A DNA stretch of 15,114 nucleotides from an uncultured Pirellulales bacterium. GTDB lineage: Bacteria > Planctomycetota > Planctomycetia > Pirellulales > Lacipirellulaceae. This document shows positions 13,301-15,114 of this stretch, piece after piece; the stretch's first letter is position 1, and each line of letters begins with the position of its first letter. The notes under the pieces were generated by a model. That model saw nothing but the letters and a program-made list of their open reading frames with translations. It made no database searches and had not been told where the DNA came from. The stretch is taken from the NCBI GenBank assembly GCA_947258835.1, contig CAMYJY010000015.1:1-15114 (forward strand). Reading direction: 5' to 3'. Both the position numbers and the translations under genes were made by a program.

Positions 13301-14911
13301 CTGGTGGATGAGCGCGGCCGCGAGGTGGAGAAATACGAAATTCCCGCCGGAGCGACCTTGCGTGTGGAAGAAAACGCGACCGTCAAAGCGGGCGATACGA
13401 TCTGCGAGTGGGATCCGCACAGTATTCCCATTCTGGCCGAAACGGGTGGTAAGATTCGCTTTGAAGACTTGGTGGAAGGCGAAACCATTCGCAGTGAAGT
13501 CGATCCTAGCGGGAAGACCCGCTTCGTGGTGATTGAGCACAAAGGCGATTTGCACCCTCAAATCGTGGTGGAAGATCCTCAAGATGGCAAAATTCTCGAC
13601 TTCTACTACATGTCCGAGCGTGCCCACCTGGAGGTCTCGGAAGGGGAAGTCATTGCCCCCGGGGCCCTGGTCGCCAAGACACCCCGTGAGGCATCCGGTA
13701 CCCAGGACATCACCGGGGGTCTGCCTCGCGTGACGGAAATCTTTGAAGCCCGCAAACCCAAAGATCCGGCCGTGATTGCCGAGATCGATGGTGTGGTCGA
13801 GATTTTGAGCGAAAAGAAACGTGGTAAGCGATCGATCATTGTCCGCAGCGAAACGGGCATCGAACGTGAGCACCTAGTCACGCATAGCAAGCACTTGCGG
13901 GTGCATGCCAGCGACCATGTGCGGGCCGGTGAGGCGTTGGTGGATGGACCGCTCGTGCCGCATGACATTTTGCGGATCTCGGGTGAAGAAGCGGTCCAGC
14001 AGTATCTGACCCGTGAAATCCAGAATGTGTACCGTAGCCAACGGGTGGAAATCAACGATAAGCACATCGAGATCATCGTCTCGCAAATGTTGCGTAAGGT
14101 CCGCGTGGAAGCACCCGGCGATACGGATTTGTTGCCAGGCAGTGTCATCGACAAGTTTGATTTCCGCCTGGCCAACGAAAAGTTGACCCATTGCCTGAGG
14201 ATCACGCATCCGGGCGATAGCGAGTTTATGGAGGGTGCGATTGTCTCCCAGAAAGTGTTGGAGCAAGCCCACGCCCAGATCGAAACCTTAGGCGGAGAGA
14301 TTACCAAGGGCTCCAAGCCGAAAATGGCGACCGCCAGTACCCAGCTGTTGGGTATTACCAAGGCCTCGGTGCAAAGTTCGAGTTTCATCTCCGCCGCGAG
14401 TTTCCAAGAAACGACCAAGGTGCTCACCGAAGCGGCCTTGGCCGGCCGCACGGACCAACTGGTGGGGCTGAAGGAAAATGTCATTCTCGGCCATTTGATT
14501 CCCGCTGGTACCGGTTTTCACTCGATTCAGGAATCCGAAGTTCGGATCCATGCCGCGGCCCTGGAAGAACTGGCAGCTGCCAAGGAACGTGTCCTGGAAC
14601 GCTCGTTCCCCTTGCTCGAATCGGCTTTGCAAGCTGGGTCGGAGGGGGGGGCCGGCTCCAACGGGGGAAAACCTGCGACGTCCAAGCCGGTGCCTGAAGT
14701 TCCCTCCAGCCTGGATGCCTTGATGGGCAATGTTGGTGACACCATCACCGAAGTCCCGCCGCCCCAGGTGGAACCGGCCCCAGCCAGCCCGTCGCTGGCC
14801 CCCGCTCCCGAGGAAGGATTGGCAGGCGGAGCTGGCTGGCAGGGTGCGGAGGCCCCGCAGGAAGATACCAAGTTGCCGCCCTTGCCGGATGACGAAGGGA
14901 CTAGGGACTAG
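10379..14911 (+). CDS. rpoC: DNA-directed RNA polymerase subunit beta'
   Basis: RpoC carries the catalytic Mg2+ site of RNA polymerase. With the start at ATG 10379 (MSILEGSNYDRVNDYG) it has 1,510 residues, against about 1,400 in E. coli. The N-terminal zinc site has Cys68, Cys70, Cys83 and Cys86. The catalytic motif NADFDGD is at 457-463 (Asp459, 461, 463). The second zinc site has Cys805, Cys879, Cys886 and Cys889, and the trigger-loop segment MRTFHIGG is at 923-930. After about residue 1420 the sequence turns into a low-complexity tail of about 90 residues rich in Pro, Ala, Glu and Gly, ending PPLPDDEGTRD. The last four residues and the stop codon come from a heptanucleotide repeat. An alternative start at 10364 would add five residues. 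It is probably cotranscribed with rpoB. Confidence 0.98.
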   Translation: MSILEGSNYDRVNDYGSVKISLARPHDIRSWSFGEVKKPETINYRTYRPEKDGLFCERIFGPEKDWECSCGKYRGMKYKGMICDRCGVKVTHSRVRRKRMGHIELAAPIVHIWFFKAMPSRLGSLLAMKTTSLEKVIYFQDYVVVDPGETQLQPQQLLTEEEYRAAREQYGEGAFDADMGAEAIRKLLGSLDLVKLSEDLRQELKETGSKQKAKDLIGRLKTVEAIRDSDNKPEWMVLDVIPVIPPDLRPLVLLDSGNFATSDLNDLYRRIINRNNRLKKLVDLNAPEVIIRNEKRMLQQSVDALFDNNRCKRPVLGSSNRPLKSLTDMIKGKQGRFRENLLGKRVDYSARSVIVVGPRLKLHQCGLPKKIALELYQPFIIRRLKELGHADTIKSAKKMLERKDDEVWDILEEVITNHPVLLNRAPTLHRMGIQAFEPTLVEGNAITLHPLVCKGFNADFDGDQMAVHLPLSIEAQVEAHTLMMSTHNIFSPSNGAPIISPSQDVVMGSYYLTMNVPDSMGDGMAFSSLREVETAYAAGKVGTHARIQVRLPRSRCLREDMGQEGTYGKRIETTVGRVIFNMILPTGMPFYNIAQRSSELAKVISDSYEFIGRRATIELLDDMNQLGFRQSTLSGLSFGTDDLITPATKGKIIDAADKTVLKFNKLFQRGVITEVERYNQILDAWTHAREQITAEMMVGLENDYRTDGYVNPIYLMAHSGARGGVEQMRQLGGMRGLMAKPSGKIIETPIKANFREGLTVLEYFSSTHGARKGLADTALKTADSGYLTRKLADVAQNVVITCNDCQTTQGITKGIIYRGEKVEVSLAESIKGRVSRTNIVNPITDEVIVAENAMITSDVARKIEELGLEKIQVRSPMTCDAPLGICRNCYGMDLSTGSLVEEGMAVGIIAAQSIGEPGTQLTMRTFHIGGVGQRDVEDSDIKTKKGGVAKFARLKVVRNEAGNLVVLARNGEISLVDERGREVEKYEIPAGATLRVEENATVKAGDTICEWDPHSIPILAETGGKIRFEDLVEGETIRSEVDPSGKTRFVVIEHKGDLHPQIVVEDPQDGKILDFYYMSERAHLEVSEGEVIAPGALVAKTPREASGTQDITGGLPRVTEIFEARKPKDPAVIAEIDGVVEILSEKKRGKRSIIVRSETGIEREHLVTHSKHLRVHASDHVRAGEALVDGPLVPHDILRISGEEAVQQYLTREIQNVYRSQRVEINDKHIEIIVSQMLRKVRVEAPGDTDLLPGSVIDKFDFRLANEKLTHCLRITHPGDSEFMEGAIVSQKVLEQAHAQIETLGGEITKGSKPKMATASTQLLGITKASVQSSSFISAASFQETTKVLTEAALAGRTDQLVGLKENVILGHLIPAGTGFHSIQESEVRIHAAALEELAAAKERVLERSFPLLESALQAGSEGGAGSNGGKPATSKPVPEVPSSLDALMGNVGDTITEVPPPQVEPAPASPSLAPAPEEGLAGGAGWQGAEAPQEDTKLPPLPDDEGTRD

Positions 14912-14924
14912 GGGCTAGGGATTA
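14897..14924. repeat. Heptanucleotide tandem repeat at the rpoC stop codon
   Basis: Four 7-bp units follow one another: GGGACTA (14897), GGGACTA (14904), GGGGCTA (14911) and GGGATTA (14918), then a further G. The rpoC stop TAG (14909-14911) is inside the repeat. Because each unit boundary contains TAG and seven is not a multiple of three, the array offers stop codons in all three frames. Confidence 0.92.
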
Positions 14925-15114
14925 GTAACGTGGGACCGTGCCATTGACACCGCCCAGACGTGCGGTACATTGAGAGGTTCCGTATTGCATGGCAAAGGCG
15001 GCGGGGCCGTCGGCAGATACGAGCTACCGCTCGGGAGGCCTTGATCCGCTCCCATCAGTCGCTCGCGGAACATGTAAGTATCATGCGTACATGGAACCAA
15101 ATCGAACACGAAGC
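14912..15114. other. Region downstream of rpoC to window end
   Basis: This is 203 bp with no gene I can support. It contains the end of the heptamer repeat, a promoter candidate (14944-14971) and a possible GGGAG/CTCCC stem (15033-15037 with 15049-15053). A + strand frame from ATG 14989 stays open to the window end, but its 42 residues resemble nothing I know. In many bacteria rpsL follows here; the visible part does not encode an S12 start. I see no intrinsic terminator for rpoC. Confidence 0.5.
14944..14971 (+). promoter_or_regulatory. Candidate sigma-70-type promoter downstream of rpoC
   Basis: A perfect -35 TTGACA (14944-14949) is followed after 16 bp by TACATT (14966-14971), a four-of-six match to the -10 consensus. 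It reads + strand, out of the window, and transcription would begin near 14978. It is the best two-hexamer promoter I found in the window and probably drives the next gene or operon. Confidence 0.5.

Noticed and set aside
11291..13873. An 860-codon open frame antisense to rpoC
   Set aside because: It is entirely inside rpoC, has no recognisable domain, and its composition (His-, Gln- and Arg-rich) is that of a reverse-complement shadow of a GC-rich gene with strong codon bias.
14897..14924. Telomere-like or CRISPR-like repeat
   Set aside because: The units are seven bases long, head to tail without spacers, and only four copies; neither a CRISPR array nor a chromosome end fits.
14989..15114. 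A + strand frame open to the window end (MAKAAGPSADTSYRSGG...)
   Set aside because: It begins near the predicted transcription start of the candidate promoter but has no Shine-Dalgarno site and no similarity I recognise, and its end is outside the window; it cannot be supported as a gene.

Overview
The window is a core translation/transcription locus of a bacterium. The gene order is tRNA-Tyr (partial), tRNA-Gly, tRNA-Thr, tuf, tRNA-Trp, secE, nusG, rplK, rplA, rplJ, rplL, rpoB, rpoC, and every gene lies on the + strand. The tRNA-Tyr/Gly/Thr/tuf order is the same as in the E. coli tufB operon (tyrU-glyT-thrT-tufB); here tRNA-Trp is also placed between tuf and secE. The protein sequences, above all an EF-Tu with a distinctive switch I segment (KTVTI instead of RGITI), a three-helix SecE and acidic or proline-rich extensions on NusG and RpoC, point to Planctomycetota, probably a Pirellulales-like lineage. 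That placement is from memory of planctomycete EF-Tu sequences, not from a search.

Layout: bases 1-478 hold three tRNA genes with short spacers, one of which carries a 14-bp tandem repeat. Bases 479-767 are a structured leader before tuf (768-1967). A GC-rich hairpin and tRNA-Trp (2085-2157) separate tuf from secE (2242-2634) and nusG (2714-3595). The ribosomal protein block rplK-rplA-rplJ-rplL runs from 3734 to 6206, with 70-215 bp spacers that contain hairpins and a recurring A-rich motif just before rplK and rplJ. A 366-bp non-coding stretch (6207-6572) with strong hairpins and an extended -10 promoter candidate precedes rpoB (6573-10286), and rpoC (10379-14911) follows. The last 200 bp contain a heptanucleotide repeat that supplies the rpoC stop codon and a good sigma-70-type promoter candidate reading out of the window.

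Together the genes encode the tRNA carrier EF-Tu with some of its tRNAs, the Sec channel subunit SecE, the transcription factor NusG, the ribosomal stalk and L1 arm proteins (L11, L1, L10, L7/L12) and the two large RNA polymerase subunits. All CDSs look intact. I saw no mobile element, CRISPR array, phage gene or defence system, and nothing that looks like a new multi-gene system. The points worth a second look are lineage-specific protein features (EF-Tu switch I, NusG repeat tail, RpoC tail), short tandem repeats at gene edges, and leader RNA structures.
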